From NCBI RefSeq assembly GCF_040954835.1, contig NC_090700.1:27445501-27509500 (forward strand): 64,000 nt of DNA, read 5' to 3'. This stretch comes from Lepisosteus oculatus (Eukaryota > Chordata > Actinopteri > Semionotiformes > Lepisosteidae). Below are positions 1 through 12,950 of the stretch, in pieces. A program made the position numbers and the translations under genes. The first letter of the stretch is position 1. The number at the start of each line of letters is the position of its first letter. The notes below the pieces were generated by a model. That model was not told the origin of the DNA, made no database searches, and saw only the letters and a program-made list of their open reading frames with translations.

Positions 1-1076
1 CCTATTCAGCTTATTTGCTTAAAGTAAACTGTCATGAATGCCTAATTTTATTTTATTTTTATTTCTTCTAGACCATGCACACTCATGATTGGATTTGCAT
101 AAAATTACAAGACCGAAAAGGTACAGAAGGTACAGAACCTGGGTAAATGCAATCTTTCATCAATACGATTACAGTGAACTTGATGACTTGCTCTCAAAAT
201 TAAAACTGAAACACTAACCCTTTTATACCTGCATTACTGGAAATCATCCTATTAGAAGTATGGAACTGTTGTGAAACATCATCTGCAAAGTTTTGGACAA
301 AGTGCATGATGTTGTTTTGTAGATGATGGATTGTTTGCCTCAAATATTTGAAGACTTCGGGATTTCACTGACTGAAGATTAAATGACAAAATGACACGTC
401 TATGGACAATGACATCTCTGCTTAGTTTTCTTTATGCTATATGATATCATCGTTTGTCTAGCAACTACAGTACTTACTGCAAATTTGTTTTCTGTGCACA
501 CTGAGACAGTTTTTTTGTTGAACAGCAACAAGTCTGCACTTTGCTCAGGTTCTGGGTTTCTGCCTAATAACTCATACTGTATCTTGATATACGGCAGGTG
601 CAGACATTTTCTAGAATATTTTCATGTATTTCATTTAATTCAAAATCTAGGTTTAAGTTGACATTTAGATAAGGTTACATTTGGTTTTAAAAAGACTCCA
701 TTTTACCCATTTATGATTTTTAGTTTCTCAAGCAGGCTCCTGAAAACTAGTATTATAGGGACAGGAACAGGACTCCATACTTATAAAACAAAGGTTGTTC
801 ATGGCAGGGGCTGTACTGAGTTGGAAATGTAGGGGATTTTTAAAAATAGATTTCATTATTCTTGTGTCATTGCTTCATTCTTTCATTCATACAGTCTTGT
901 AGAGCCTTAGGCTAAGTCTCAAGTAAGACTCAGGGGAAATACCCAGAACTTACTTCAGAAATCTTAAGCTTTTATTTTTTTAAATACTCTGACAGTATCA
1001 TAATGTACATGAAAGAAAATCATTAATCTGGCTGTATTGATTTACAAGCCAACTACTTGTTTCTTAGCCCTATGAT

Positions 1077-1110
1077 AAAATACTTACATCACAAATAATG
1101 TAAGTATTTT
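1077..1110. repeat. Perfect 13-bp inverted repeat
   Basis: AAAATACTTACAT (1077-1089) and its exact complement ATGTAAGTATTTT (1098-1110), with an 8-base loop. It could be a hairpin or a MITE relic; no function is assigned. Confidence 0.7.
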
Positions 1111-3238
1111 AATTGAAATAATTGAGGCAATAATATACATGAAGATGGATGGCTTTCGGATAAAGTCCTAAAATGTAATAACTGCGCAAATGATGTATCT
1201 ATATATAAAGCATTATTTTGAGGTCAGATTATTAAGATATTTGTAATTCTGCTAACTATAGAACATCAGATATCACAATACTTCACTGTTCTTAAAACTT
1301 TTTGTCCCAGTACTCTTTTTGTGCTGTTGGGGGAAAAAATAACATTTATATTATTCAAATAAATTTAAGTAACCTATAATGTCATACACTTTCCTGTATT
1401 GTTACTTCTTTATCAAGTTTCTTTCAGTTTCCATTTATTTTGCAGATATGTAGCAAACCTCATATTGAAGTAAAAGCATTTGTCAGTATTTGACGATCAA
1501 GAGGAAAAAATAAGCAATAAACAGTTAAATAGTGAAATGTTCACTCGAATATATTATTTTAGAATGTATGTCTCCCAAAAGGAGTTTTTTTTGTAGGAAA
1601 AACATAAGGTCACTGGTTATGACTTTCATTGTTACTAGTGATAACATTAGAAAGTTGGACCTTTTATTTGTATTTTCTTATATAAGTTTTACTACTACAA
1701 AGGTTTCAGACATGAGTGATGTGTGGGCAGAAATAGAATGTTTTTAGGCTCATGATAAATGAAACAGTGTTAATGCATGAAAAATTAAAACAGCTTTTCT
1801 CCTACAGGATTCATGTCTGACTTTTTTGTGAAGGTGTTAACAAGAACAGTTAAATACAGTTGACTCAATGTATTATTAAAGATGCTTTTGAGAAAAACAA
1901 AAGAATCTTATTTTCACATGATGAAGATGTGATTGGATAATGTCTGAATGTTCTTGGGTCATGAATGGATATTGTTTGGTCTCGGTTTCCTTTTTTATGC
2001 CCTTACTCATTGCTTCAAGAAGTTTTAAATATCTAATTGTCTGAAACAGACTAAGGTTTTGCTTAAAGTGTTTTATTTTTTTATATTATTATTATGAAGA
2101 ATAGTGGTAGTAGCAGCAGAAATAATAGCAAATAAAAGCATCTTGAGAATATTTTAATTAAGAAATGAGAGTCCAAGATCTAGAAAAAAATCTAGACTTT
2201 TAACAGATGCATTTTGCAATGCATTGTATTTTATTTGGAAAAATAATTCCTAATGTAAAGTTATAAGGACAGGAGATAAAAAATATACTGCATCCTTCTG
2301 CACTTCTTTTATATTGTCAGAAACCTTCTTTAATTAACATAATCAAACACAAGTGCATGTCATTTGGATAGCCTTCCTATTGGCAGCCTTTCAAAGAACA
2401 AAATTGTGGATAACATATTACTTTTATGACATATTGGTATTCAGAGATGTAGAATGATACTTCAGTAATGCGTTTTGATGGGTAATGAGTAACTGATAAG
2501 TAGAATATTTTGTGAGGGGACTAATCACCCTTGAAGCTGAGAAGGGGGAATCAAGCACAGTTTTCAACTAATGAGATTGAGAGTTCATGTACATTTAAAG
2601 TTGGGTTTTATACCTACCTTTAGTCTTTAACAGAAGTTTAAAATTATTACTATAATATTCATGCTGCAAAATGCTGCTCTGAATGATCTTGTTTTTATAT
2701 GCACTAATGAAACCACCTGAGAGTGGGGAAAGAAAGCTTTTATACTACTAAGAAATAAACACATTCTGAAGACTCAGAAATAAAAATATAATATAATGTA
2801 ATGAACTTGAAGGAAGATTTCATTTAATTTTCTAGTTAGTATAATTCTGCTGCAAGTAAGTTTTCACTTTGTTACAGTGTGTGATTGTTACAGTCTATAA
2901 ACAGCACTAGGTCATACAAAAATAATGAAATATTGTGTTGATAGGATGTCCATTTAATAAACATATTAAACCATGTAATGCAACAATAAATGAGCAACAT
3001 TTGTTAGTTTATTCTTTCCAAATGTTTTAAAATAACAAACATTAAACATTTGGTTGCGAAAAACCTCTGGTTCAAGATGGTCCTGATGAGCAGTTGCATC
3101 ATAGATCAGTCCTCTTTCACAAACACATTATTGTTTGGCCTAGTGGGCAGTGCAAAGCCTGAGAGGACAGTGCTGACCAGCAAAGGAACAGGAAAACACA
3201 TTTCTCAGAGGTCACTCTGTCCAAAAGTAGGGGCGTTG

Positions 3239-3252
3239 GTTTCCATGGAAAT
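3239..3252. promoter_or_regulatory. RFX X-box-like palindrome
   Basis: GTTTCCATGGAAAT matches the palindromic X-box GTTNCCATGGNAAC except at the last base. The surrounding 3050-3300 is less AT-rich than its flanks and carries no recognised repeat. Binding is inference. Confidence 0.3.
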
Positions 3253-5548
3253 GCGTGACAAATTTTGGCACTGCAGACCTGAAATTTACCAATAAAAAAG
3301 GGGATAGAGTACAGATTTAAGATTTGCATACTAAAATGCTGGGAAACCACATTAGTTTGGCAATGTAAAATGGCAAGTCATTTGATTTATCACTCAAGGA
3401 TGGTAATGGATCTAGTTCACCATTGTACTTTTTATACCATTTTTGTTTATGCTTTATTGTTAATTCAGAAGATAACATTTCATTGTTTGCTTTTAAAACA
3501 ATGTTTACAAATTGTTGACAAATTGTTTACAAGTTTTCAGACTTAGAGCTGATGTCTGTGGTGCTGGAATTACCATATTAATCAGATTTCTTCCCAAGGC
3601 AATTTGCATAAAGTAATCATTATTTGCATGACAATAATTCACAATTGCAAAGTTAACTATAATTATGTCACATGATACTACAACCAGAAAAACATCATAA
3701 AGCCAAAGTTACAGTATAATCTGCTGAAAGTATAAATAAAATGCAATACACAGCACAGGATAAAAATGGCAACAGATTAACAAACAATATGATCTAGCAA
3801 AAACAGAAAACGAAACAAAAGCCATAATCAGGTTTTACATATCACAGCACTCCACCCCCTCTTGTAGACTTGTAGGTTTCAATCAATGCAAAGGGGATTA
3901 TGAATTGGAGCTGTCAGGGTAAAGAGAGCATAGAAATCACAGGTTTAGCCTAAAAAGATGAGGTGTGAGAAGGCTGTGGAAGGTTGTTGGGAATGAACTG
4001 TCCTGGTGTCTTATGTTTCCATCACAGAGGTGCTAGAAAAGAGGAACAGCAAAGGCCATATTACACTATTGGTATTACTTCTCCATGCATAGTAGTGGAG
4101 GAGTAGAAGGAATACAAGGAGAGCCAAGGGACTCTTATAACTCTTCCTTGTCAGTACTAATTAGGTCCATCCTGTATTAACCTTCCTTCTTTTTTTCCTC
4201 TCCTACCCCCTCACTGTTCTAATCAATCATGTAAAATCCAATGACTGTGGCCCCGGCTATGACAATTTGGGTGACTTCAGAATCAAGTTCACATTCCTTC
4301 TTCAGCAGCTCCATGCAGAAACAAAGAGACTGGCCCCAAGGGTGAACTGTGACCTTACAACTTGAGTACTTTAGCTCTGCAAAATGTTTCATATATTGAA
4401 ATGTCATTTACATAGTTTAGAAGACCCCAGAGCTGAGAAAGTTGAAAAACTAACATAATTCTGCAACCATTTGGCATTTCCTTGTAATGACCTCTTCCAT
4501 GGTAATACCCCGTGTCTCATTTTTAAAAATACAGTGCCCAAGTTAAAATAAGCAGCCTTCACTTGATAATACGTACGGTATGTGACTCAACCCCAAACAC
4601 AAAACAGCATCTAGTAGTTTGGTCTTTTGCAGAGTCTTAGGCAAACTCTTACAGAATGCTGACACGACATAAGAATTGGTGTGGGAAAGTAACCAGTTCA
4701 AAAAAAATTTTAGATGCTCATTTTGGATGGATTTGTATTTCTTTTTGTGTTTGTCTATTTCTTGTTTTTTTCTCAACAGTTTTTGGCATTGACCAACAAT
4801 GAATGACTGAAAAGACAGTGAAAACTTCCATTGATAAAGGCAGTCTAATTCCAGAACAAATACTAACTGTACGTAAGTCAGTTAATAATTTGCTTTGAAT
4901 TTATACACAAATTATAAAAGGCTGATAAAAACATGATATTTATTTTAAAAATCTTGTGTTCTTAAAAAACAGTCAAAAGAAAATGGAATGCAAGGTTGCT
5001 TACAGAAAGAAAGAAAACAAATCACTTATGTACTGTAGACTTTGACAGGAGATTGAATGCCTCATGCATCAATGATGATTTTAAGCTGTCTGGCACAAGA
5101 CTTCAGAACTGAGGGTAAAGTGGGGAGTTTCTGCTCTGTGTGTGGGTGTAATATGGGCTCCTCCCTGACAGGCGATGGGGATGTTTCAGAGCTTGGCTGA
5201 GCTCAAGGAATGTCTTGTCAAAACAGAACTGAAGGAGAATGAGCTTTCCCATTTCTGTACTCACATCCAAAAGCAGCAAATTCCAGTTCTGAATCAGATA
5301 CACTGTAAATTGTGTTTTTCCACCCTGTTGACACTACATACTTGTACTGTAAGTTTGCACATAGTTTGACAGAATATTCTGAAGAATCACTGCTTTTTTC
5401 TGCTTTGTTTTTATTTCTTTTTCTTTTGGACCTTAAAGACATATTAACTGGTCTCTTAAAATGAGCCCTAAACATTAGTCTAGCCACACATTTTAAAATG
5501 TCTGAGATGATGCCACTATAATCAAATGCATACATGACATTTGGCTCT

Positions 5549-6004
5549 TGTCATGTACTATTATGTGCTCATGAGACAGTGAACGGGGAAGACAGAGAAC
5601 GGCATTCAAATCCAAATGGGTCCAATGGCAGGTCAGGGCACAGTCCGAGAGTCCATCAGCAAGAAATCCATCCTGGGATGGGACAAGGCTAAAAACCCCG
5701 GGAGGGGGGAACACACAGAGAGACAAAACATGGAGGTCCAAGGGTGACGGTGTGAGATCCTCCAGACCCTGGGCTCAGGAAGCGGGAGGTGTCGGGGATG
5801 AGGCCTATGCCCTCAGGAGACGGACGTAGGGTTTCCTGGTGCTAGGCGGGCCTTGCGACATCCTTACCCTAATGATGAGCCCCAAGGACTGGAGAAGCTA
5901 GTCTTTAAATAATAAACCTAAAAAGGCACACCTGGGAAGCTTAATCACAGAAACAATAATAGGAGTAGTGGAGCGCCCTCTAAGGAGGGATGTCAGGCGT
6001 GACA
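5549..6004. mobile_element. LTR-like element (solo LTR or fragment)
   Basis: It begins TGTCATG and ends GGCGTGACA, with flanks GCTCT and GCTAC (4/5 match, possible target duplication). It shares the blocks CCTATGCCCTCAGG and GGTGCTAGGCGGG and the end GGAGCGCCCTCT with the element at 58589-58918. No open frame. Identification as Ty3-type LTR is inferred from the ends. Confidence 0.55.
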
Positions 6005-6240
6005 GCTACACCAGTTAACATGGGCAGATACAAGTGGTATGATGAGATTAGGAAGTTGATGTATCTTGTGTCTAAAAATTCATTACATTACTGGAATATT
6101 TCTACTTTTCACATACAAATTGGAATATTGTGATGGAAACAATTAATGATCTGGCTTTTTAACACAGTTAGTAAAAGAGACAACTACGCAATGGCTGCAT
6201 GACATTTTCATTTTACTTACCTGCTTAACTAATGTAAGAC

Positions 6241-6290
6241 CAAGATAGGCCTCCTCTCCAGTGTGAGCATTCTTATGTTCTAATTCGGTT
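6241..6290 (+). repeat. CR1-type LINE 3' end scrap
   Basis: GGCCTCCTCTC followed by TTCTTATGTTCT resembles the 3' terminus of fish CR1-like LINEs, also seen at 52350-52392. The fragment is very short. Confidence 0.35.
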
Positions 6291-6396
6291 TCCTGAGAAA
6301 ATAATTGCATTTCATGCATAACAGCTTACGACCCTTAGAAATTTCCAACATTAAAATATAATAACATAAGAAAGGATGAAAAAGAGAGAAGCCTCT

Positions 6397-6812
6397 TGTA
6401 TTACGCCACACCCCCGGAGGACTCATCATTCCACCTTGCATTCCAGCACGGTTCCCAATTAGCCCATTTACCCCAGCCTATTTAATGCTGCTTCACACTC
6501 TCCCCTGTGATCAGTATTAAGTTTTTCCTGGTTAGAGCTACCTCGACTTCTTGCAATTAATTACTTCTTGGTTTTTGGCTTCCTGACCCTGGTTTGTTCC
6601 CTGACTTCGTCTCCTGTTTTTTTTTGATACTTTGATTATTGTTCTGGCTTTGACTCTTAGCTTCCTCACGGCTTACAGCTCCGCTTCTGATTTTGTACTT
6701 TTGCATCGGTTTGTTTACCTTCGGCTTTCGGACCTCGGACTGTTTAATCGACTACGCCTCTGGAGTTCGTCCTGGTTATTCTGCATAGGGTCCTCATTTA
6801 TATTCCGTGACA
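6397..6812 (+). mobile_element. Possible LTR fragment
   Basis: A TGTATTACGCCACACCCCC start and CCGTGACA end, with a CCTATTTAATGC TATA-like stretch inside and a pyrimidine-rich composition, resemble fish Ty3-type LTRs. The ends pair poorly and no target duplication is seen. A further AATAAA lies just outside (about 6848). Confidence 0.35.
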
Positions 6813-9000
6813 TATTGTTTTTGTAAAGAAGTATCCTATGTACCCTAAATAAAGTCACTTTTAGTTTCCACATGTGACCCTATGTCCATCTTCCATTACT
6901 GACTGTGGAATAAGCTCCAGGTTTGACTGTGCATTCTCTCTAACTCTTAGGAGATTATCTGCTTGAATAATGCAGATTATTTAGTTTAGTCTCAATTTAG
7001 TTTATTTTAGGCTTAGCTTCCTTGTATGATAATGCCTTGAGACCAAGAATCATACTTGTTGCTCTTTGCAACTCTTCCTAAGGCTATAGTATCATTTTTG
7101 TGATATGGTGACCACAACTGAATACAAGATTCTGTTAAATCATACTACTGCACTGCAATGCTTAACTTTCCCTGATTTAAATTCTGTACTTCTGGTTATG
7201 TACTCAAACATTATGTTTGCTTTTTTATTGCTTTCCAAAATTTTTGTGATAAAGACAAAAGAATAAAAAAATCTTCCTGATCACTTTTTTTTACTTCAAT
7301 TATATGTGTCAATAATTGTAGCATCAATAAAATTCTTAATTCTTTTAAATCTATGTAGATTGGCAAAATTTTATCATATTAAAATCTGAATCTATTTTTC
7401 TGGTCATACTCTACATATTTTTACAGGTCAGTGGCTCAATCTGATAACACACCAAGAACAACAGAAAAGGGCAGACTTGGTTATTCTGTCAGGTGTTGTA
7501 AATATTTTAAGACTAAGGTTCCACTTAATTCATATTTTTTGTACAATGAACCAGTTATGATAAATCCATTTCCTTGAGTTCACATGAGTGTAATGTACAC
7601 TGTGTACAATGGTGTGTCTACAGGATGTCTTTTTTGACCTGGATAACTCTAATGCTCAGGGATACATCTGAGGCCATGGTTTGCAACTGGGGTTTGAGAA
7701 CTGGTGATAACTTACATCATAATACAGTAATTAGTTCACTTTAATACAAAAAAAAACATTATTTGCATGCATATGAAATCATGCAGGGCTGTAGGAGATA
7801 TTCTGATCACCACCGTTTGTTACACAAATCTCTTCAGAACTCAGAATATGTACTACTGTGAAAGTCACATTACAATCTGCATGTGGTAGGTGGAATCACA
7901 ATCTCTTTGACACATCACTCTAGGGGACACACATAGTACTCTGTGTGTATTCGTAACTGCAGCACATTTCTTTGTTGAACAGCCCAGGAGCCAAAATGTT
8001 GACACCAATGTGATGCTTAAGGGTGACGCAGGTCTTGGTGGGGAATCAAACCCAAGTTGAAAGCTCCCAAGGAGAGAACTTTACCTCATTGCTAAAGGTC
8101 TGGACTGGGCAAGGCAATATTACACTTAATTAACCATATGGAACTCAAGGAGGCACACGTGTTACGGCATCAATATTGGCCAAATATTTTAAAGTGCTAC
8201 CTTTCACAGCATAAACTACCTGTTTTGAATCCTTCCTGAGTTTTAACTAATTTGCTACATCTACAGTACCTCTAATGATATTACAAAAAATCTTAAAAAC
8301 TACTACAAAATTCATATACACACTCTCCACAAACACAGTTTCAAAATAAAGTTCAGCTGTTCTACTTATTAGGTATCTAATGCATGGGTTTCTCCAGTCT
8401 GACCTCACACATTTTTGTATGTTGAAAATGTCACAGGAATCCCAAGGTGCCGTTAACAGGAAAGTGTCAGGGATTGATAAAACCTCAGGAAAGCTCAGAT
8501 AAAGAGGTTTGACACCACTGTGTGAGGCCAGCTCTACTTGGAATGAATAGGGTGAGCTGTACACTGCAGTTGGCTTGTTATACAAAAAATATAATCTAAA
8601 GTAATTCCACAGGCTGTGGGAGTTGTTGGAAACTAAAAACCTTGTTTGTTTAAACTAGGAGAGAGAAGGAAAAAAATACATATTTTGAAAAGTAAGCTGG
8701 CCTGTTTTCGTGGACAACTAGTAGCCAGAAGTGCATTAAAACATAGTTTTAAGAAATACAATGAACACTACTATACAGAGTTACCTGCAATTAAATACTG
8801 TACTCATTTTTTTGGATACATGATCAAAAACTGAACTGAATTTGTTTAGAATTTAGTTTTGTACACCTACACACAAATAGTTAATGAAGTTATTTTGATT
8901 TTCTCCCTTCTTCCTTCAGACTAGAACATTACCTTGCATTCCTAAACATCCATCGCCTATATGAGTACATAGAATTGAGACCTCTCATTTTCCTTTTATT
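6813..9000. other. AT-rich spacer, nothing recognised
   Basis: No exon chain, RNA gene or named repeat seen. Open frames (for example minus-strand 8247-8585) have no family resemblance or coding character. Confidence 0.5.
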
Positions 9001-9190
9001 AAATTACTAAACGTTTCATACACATTTTTGTGTATGACTTTACTAATTTTGGTGTTGGTGCAATTTTTTCACAGATTTATTCAAACTCAAGTTACTTAGG
9101 GTTTGCTTATGGACAGCTGTTTTCAAACCTTTCCACAGGTTCTCAATAGGATTCAAATTAGGCCTTTGACTGCGGCACTGTAGGATATTT
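9001..9190 (-). pseudogene. Tc1-family transposase C-terminal fragment
   Basis: On the minus strand one frame reads QRPNLNPIENLWKGLKTAVH, the C-terminal motif of Tc1 transposases (usually SQSPDLNPIENLW). Only the last part of the gene is left; the N-terminal part and both terminal repeats are missing or unrecognisable. Confidence 0.75.
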
Positions 9191-9199
9191 ATTTTATTA

Positions 9200-12060
9200 T
9201 CTTCCACTGACCGTGAGCAGGCTTAAATGTAAATTTAAATCAAATCCCATCTTGAAATGACAAACCCAACACTTGATGGAGACTTTCCTTTGGGAAGAAG
9301 CAAGCAAACTGGCAAAACAAAAGTCAGCATCAGACACTGATACTGACTGGGTTTATAATCTACATTTGTGAAGATGGATAAAATATGTTTTCGTCTTGGA
9401 TAATGTCATATTTTTATTGATACAATATTTTTCCAGAGTCACATTGACTCGATATACAGTATGAGATGATCAAAACTATGGACTAAATAAGTTTTGTTTT
9501 TTTTTACAAAACTGGATCACTCTCCTACTAGGCTTTCATATGAATGTATCTATAGCTGTGATGGACACAGGCATATGCCACATGCATAGATCTTGTCTTA
9601 TTACCAAAGTAGTTTTGGATGGAAAATATTTGTAATAAAAACCCTGAGAGTTTACTGTATGAAACAAGAGTGACCTCTACTCCATGAGAAACTGTACCAT
9701 ATTCTTAGTTACATTAATAAATATACCTTCCACACAAAATGTAGCCATACCAAACCCTGATCATTTTTCTATCATTTTATCTAGGTAAGTCTTCTAATTG
9801 TTAGGGTATTAAGTTTTTGCTTGATCTTGCCTTAATCCACACCATGCTTGCTGAATTGCCAATTTGAATCTGTTTCTGGGAGATTTCCTCAGATGATGAT
9901 TACCAGGAAATATTACATGTTAATAATGTTAAGTGTCTCTAAATGACAGGAAATTGCAGAAGATAATACTGTTAGTGCTTCTTTTGAGCAAAAAAAAAAT
10001 ATGTAGAGCCTTTGATAAGTCTTTTCAGAAGCCATGTTTTCCTGGAGATTGCAAATTACCACGAAGAATCACAATCAAATAAAAAACAACAACAGAGAAC
10101 TGCACAGAGTATCATAACAGGATATGTGGGATCTGAGAAAGAAAGTAAGTAATGGGAAAATGTGAAGGATACATGCTTCTTTAAGTCAGAGGGCTCTTTA
10201 TACCCATGGTCTCTGTGGTATTAAAGCATGATCTGACAGTAAGTGGAGAACAGAAACGACCTTCTAATGATTTGCTAACATCTGTAATTCTTAATTTAGG
10301 ATGGAGTACAACTCCATAGTTAATTATTCTGTATAAAGATCTGTGAGGTAACCGGGCCCAGCATGTAGGAGACATGGGGCTGAAGTCTGGAGTCTGAAGT
10401 CTGCGCTGACTCGTGTCCGCGTGAGAAAGTCTCAGCTGCTGAGAGTAAACACAAAGCGCCCACGCCACAGCTGTGCCGCATTCCTGCTGGTGAATCCAAC
10501 ATTAACCCTTGCAGGGTAAAGACACCGCCGCCTGTTTGTCCATGGGGACACCTGTCACCCACTGCCACACATGCAAAACCAGCCCAATTCAAAATCATCT
10601 GAAATGTAAGAAATTCTTTAAAACTTGCTTTGAGACATTAGAAGAATTCTGTGCCAAAGCAAATGAGCAATGATGAGAAAGAAAACAAAAAGTACATTAG
10701 TTTAGATTTGTCTGTGTGAGATGAGTACACAAAGATGCTGGCTGTTTTTAACCTCTCATTTCTGTAGTATTTTCTTTCCACCCACACTCACTTATACAGT
10801 ATGATATTTTATCGCATGCTGTCATGCTGTGTTTTAAATCCTGTTTATATTAGTGGAGGTGGTCTGTGAACTCCCTTTGTCAGGTGCTTTGTAATAGATT
10901 TGTCTTTTTAATGATTCATTTTTAGGGAGTTCTTAGCTGTCTGTATCCTGGAGTATAACTGGGGATCTCATCTGCTTTCCAAGAGCCAGGAACATTGGCA
11001 TTTCACTGCTGGCATTTTTTCAGCAATACTGTAGCACCTCTCTTACAACAAAAGGAGTGCACTGTGATGTACCAGAAAGGGTGAACAGAAGGGGCTAGTA
11101 TGCCCAAAGGTTTCCTCTCAGCGTCATGGATAAAATGACTTTCATCTATTAATGTAACTGTGAACACAGGCATGTCAGTGTGGACAGCAGCTGTATGTTG
11201 TTCACATTCGTTTTTTCATGCTTGGTAGGAAGTTTGTGGTCATTCACCTAAATTAGATTAGACAGTGAAAGCCTTTTCATAAACTAGTTTTATACTCTCC
11301 AGTTTACAACTTAAAAAAAATCTTCAAAATTATCCTTTTCATAGCCATAAAGTCCAGAAGTTCTATTTTTTTACTTATCAGACGGATATCTCCAAAACTG
11401 TAAGGAAATAGAGTCAGAAAAGGTGAATTTACATTGAGTTAAACAGGTGCTTATGGTGAAATCACATTTTGTTACCTCCCTGTGATGCCTTTGGAAGATT
11501 CCATTCAATAAAGTGGTCTCAAACTGTGAAATTCCAGCTGCCTCACACAAGTGAAACACACAAGTGAGAGTTAAATAAAGATCCTTGAAAAATATTTAGC
11601 ATTAACATCTGAAGTACACATTGTGTTTTACAAACTATATAATTATGTAAGAGGCAAAACTTGAATTAAATATCAGAATGAATTTCCTTAAACATTTAAA
11701 ATCTAAAATAATCACTATTAATTACTTTTATTTTGTGTTTTGCCTATAACTTGGCACACTTTTTTCATTGATAATTAAACCACATAAAGTAAACAAGTTG
11801 GTACCTGTCCCCCTGATACAAGTTTTGCCTTTGTTTTGTCTAGATATGAACTTTGTCATCAACATTTCATTCATCCTGTGTCTAGCACTGCAATTACAAT
11901 TGGTTTTATTGATGCTTGTGATACTTTAGAACAGATAGTTATACTTTGACCTTTCACTGACTTCACACAGTATAAAATACTGTAGTACATTGCATGTCTC
12001 TATACTGTACAAACATTACAAAATATTTATGACAAATGCTGCTGTTATTTTGTATTATTA
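9200..12060. other. Spacer with a CpG/GC-rich patch at 10340-10600
   Basis: No gene recognised. The patch stands out from AT-rich flanks and has overlapping minus-strand frames (10181-10468, 10320-10598). One of these carries NWAGF, also seen in frames of the repeat at 21005-21215, so it is probably an old repeat rather than a gene. Confidence 0.45.
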
Positions 12061-12064
12061 TATT

Positions 12065-12185
12065 ATTACAAAAGTGCTGTTGCCTCACAACTGTAGATTC
12101 TTGGGGTTGAGTCAGGGATGGACATCTATGTGGAATTTGCATGTTCTACCATGGTTTTTGCTTGGTTTCTTACCACCTCCTAAGA
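12065..12185 (+). repeat. Interspersed repeat fragment (GTTTGCATGTTCT type)
   Basis: TGTTGCCTCACAACTGTAG, then GTGGAATTTGCATGTTCT and TGGTTTCTTACCACC, are decayed forms of the common fish repeat whose consensus includes a TGCCTCxCAGC block, GTGTGGAGTTTGCATGTTCT and a GGTTTCCTCC block. Confidence 0.5.
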
Positions 12186-12219
12186 ACACAGTGGCTAGGT
12201 GAATTTGTCTCTCAAAATG

Positions 12220-12300
12220 ATACATGTGGAAAGCTCCACAGCCAAAAAGTTGTGTTTTCTTTCTTCTCTTTTCAGCATGGAATAAACTCATTCCTATGCT
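12220..12300 (+). repeat. Penelope-like terminal fragment
   Basis: CTCCACAGCCAAAAAGTTGTG plus TTCTCTTTTCAGCATGGAA parallels 58490-58550 (GCCGAAACGTTGTG plus CTTCTCTTTTCAGCATGGAA). The GCCGAAACGTTG motif is typical of termini of Penelope-like elements; the family name is inference. Confidence 0.45.
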
Positions 12301-12366
12301 GTATATATATATATACACCCTCTAATGGACTGTCATTATATCCACATTGTGATTCCACTTTGAAGG

Positions 12367-12505
12367 CTGTATGTTAGCACAGTGATTAACATTGCTGTCT
12401 CGCAGAGACGGCAGAGCTGAGTTTAATTCCAGACATTGAGTGCTATCTGTTGGTGTTTTTATATTCTCCCTTTGTTCACATGGGTTTTCACCAGGTGCTC
12501 TGATT
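12367..12505 (+). repeat. Second fragment of the GTTTGCATGTTCT-type repeat
   Basis: A tRNA-like head (TTAGCACAGTGATTAACATT, TTTAATTCC), then TTCACATGGGTTTTCACCAGG and GTGCTCTGATTTCC, match the order of blocks in the copies at 16995 and 45967. Diverged. Confidence 0.5.
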
Positions 12506-12950
12506 TCCAAAACCATGCTGATACATTGGGAGCAGCTTTATCACCCTGCAGCTCACAGCTGGTAACCCACCGAAGCCTGCCATAATTGGTAAAGGCCAGG
12601 GGGAAATTTGGCCAGGACACCAGGGTAACACCTCTACTCTTTTCAAGAAAAGCACAGGTACTTTTAATGACTACAGACAGTCAGGACCTTAGTTTTAGGT
12701 CACATCTGAAGGATAGCATCTTTTTTAGAGTATAGTTTCCACATCACTATACTAAGGCATTGGGACCCACACAGACTGCAGAGTGAGTGCTCCCAACCGG
12801 CCCCAATAACACCTTTCCCAGCAGCAACCTCAGCTTTCCCCAGGGAGTCTCCCATCCAGGTACGGGCCAGGTTCACATTTGCTTAACCTTAATGGGTTGC
12901 CAGTTGTGAGTTGCAGGTGACCCAGACCCTCCTTAGACTGAAGCTAGAAA
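12506..12950 (+). repeat. Diverged copy of the 19490-20015 repeat family
   Basis: Long collinear similarity to 19690-20010: the ATTGGTAAAGGCCAGGGGGA, TTTGGCCAGGACACC, CTACTCTTTTCAAGAAA and ACTATACTAAGGCATTGGGA blocks and the final TGGGTTGCCAGTTGTGAGTT. It lacks the 5' AGCGCTTT part. Confidence 0.75.

Larger units (their letters stand above)
1..5548. other. AT-rich spacer, no supported gene
   Basis: All open frames are short and lack family resemblance. Seen here: an acceptor-like TTTATTTCTTCTAG ending at 71, which could precede a 3'UTR exon of an upstream gene (in human the neighbour before TNNI1 is PHLDA3) but cannot be confirmed; a perfect 13-bp inverted repeat at 1077-1110; and an RFX X-box-like palindrome at 3239-3252. 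Confidence 0.6.

Noticed and set aside
8247..8585. 112-codon minus-strand open frame
   Set aside because: No motif, no neighbouring coding signal, AT-rich spacer.
10320..10598. GC-rich open frames as a possible gene or CpG-island exon
   Set aside because: Overlapping frames in all directions, no splice chain, and partial similarity to a repeat at 21.1 kb.
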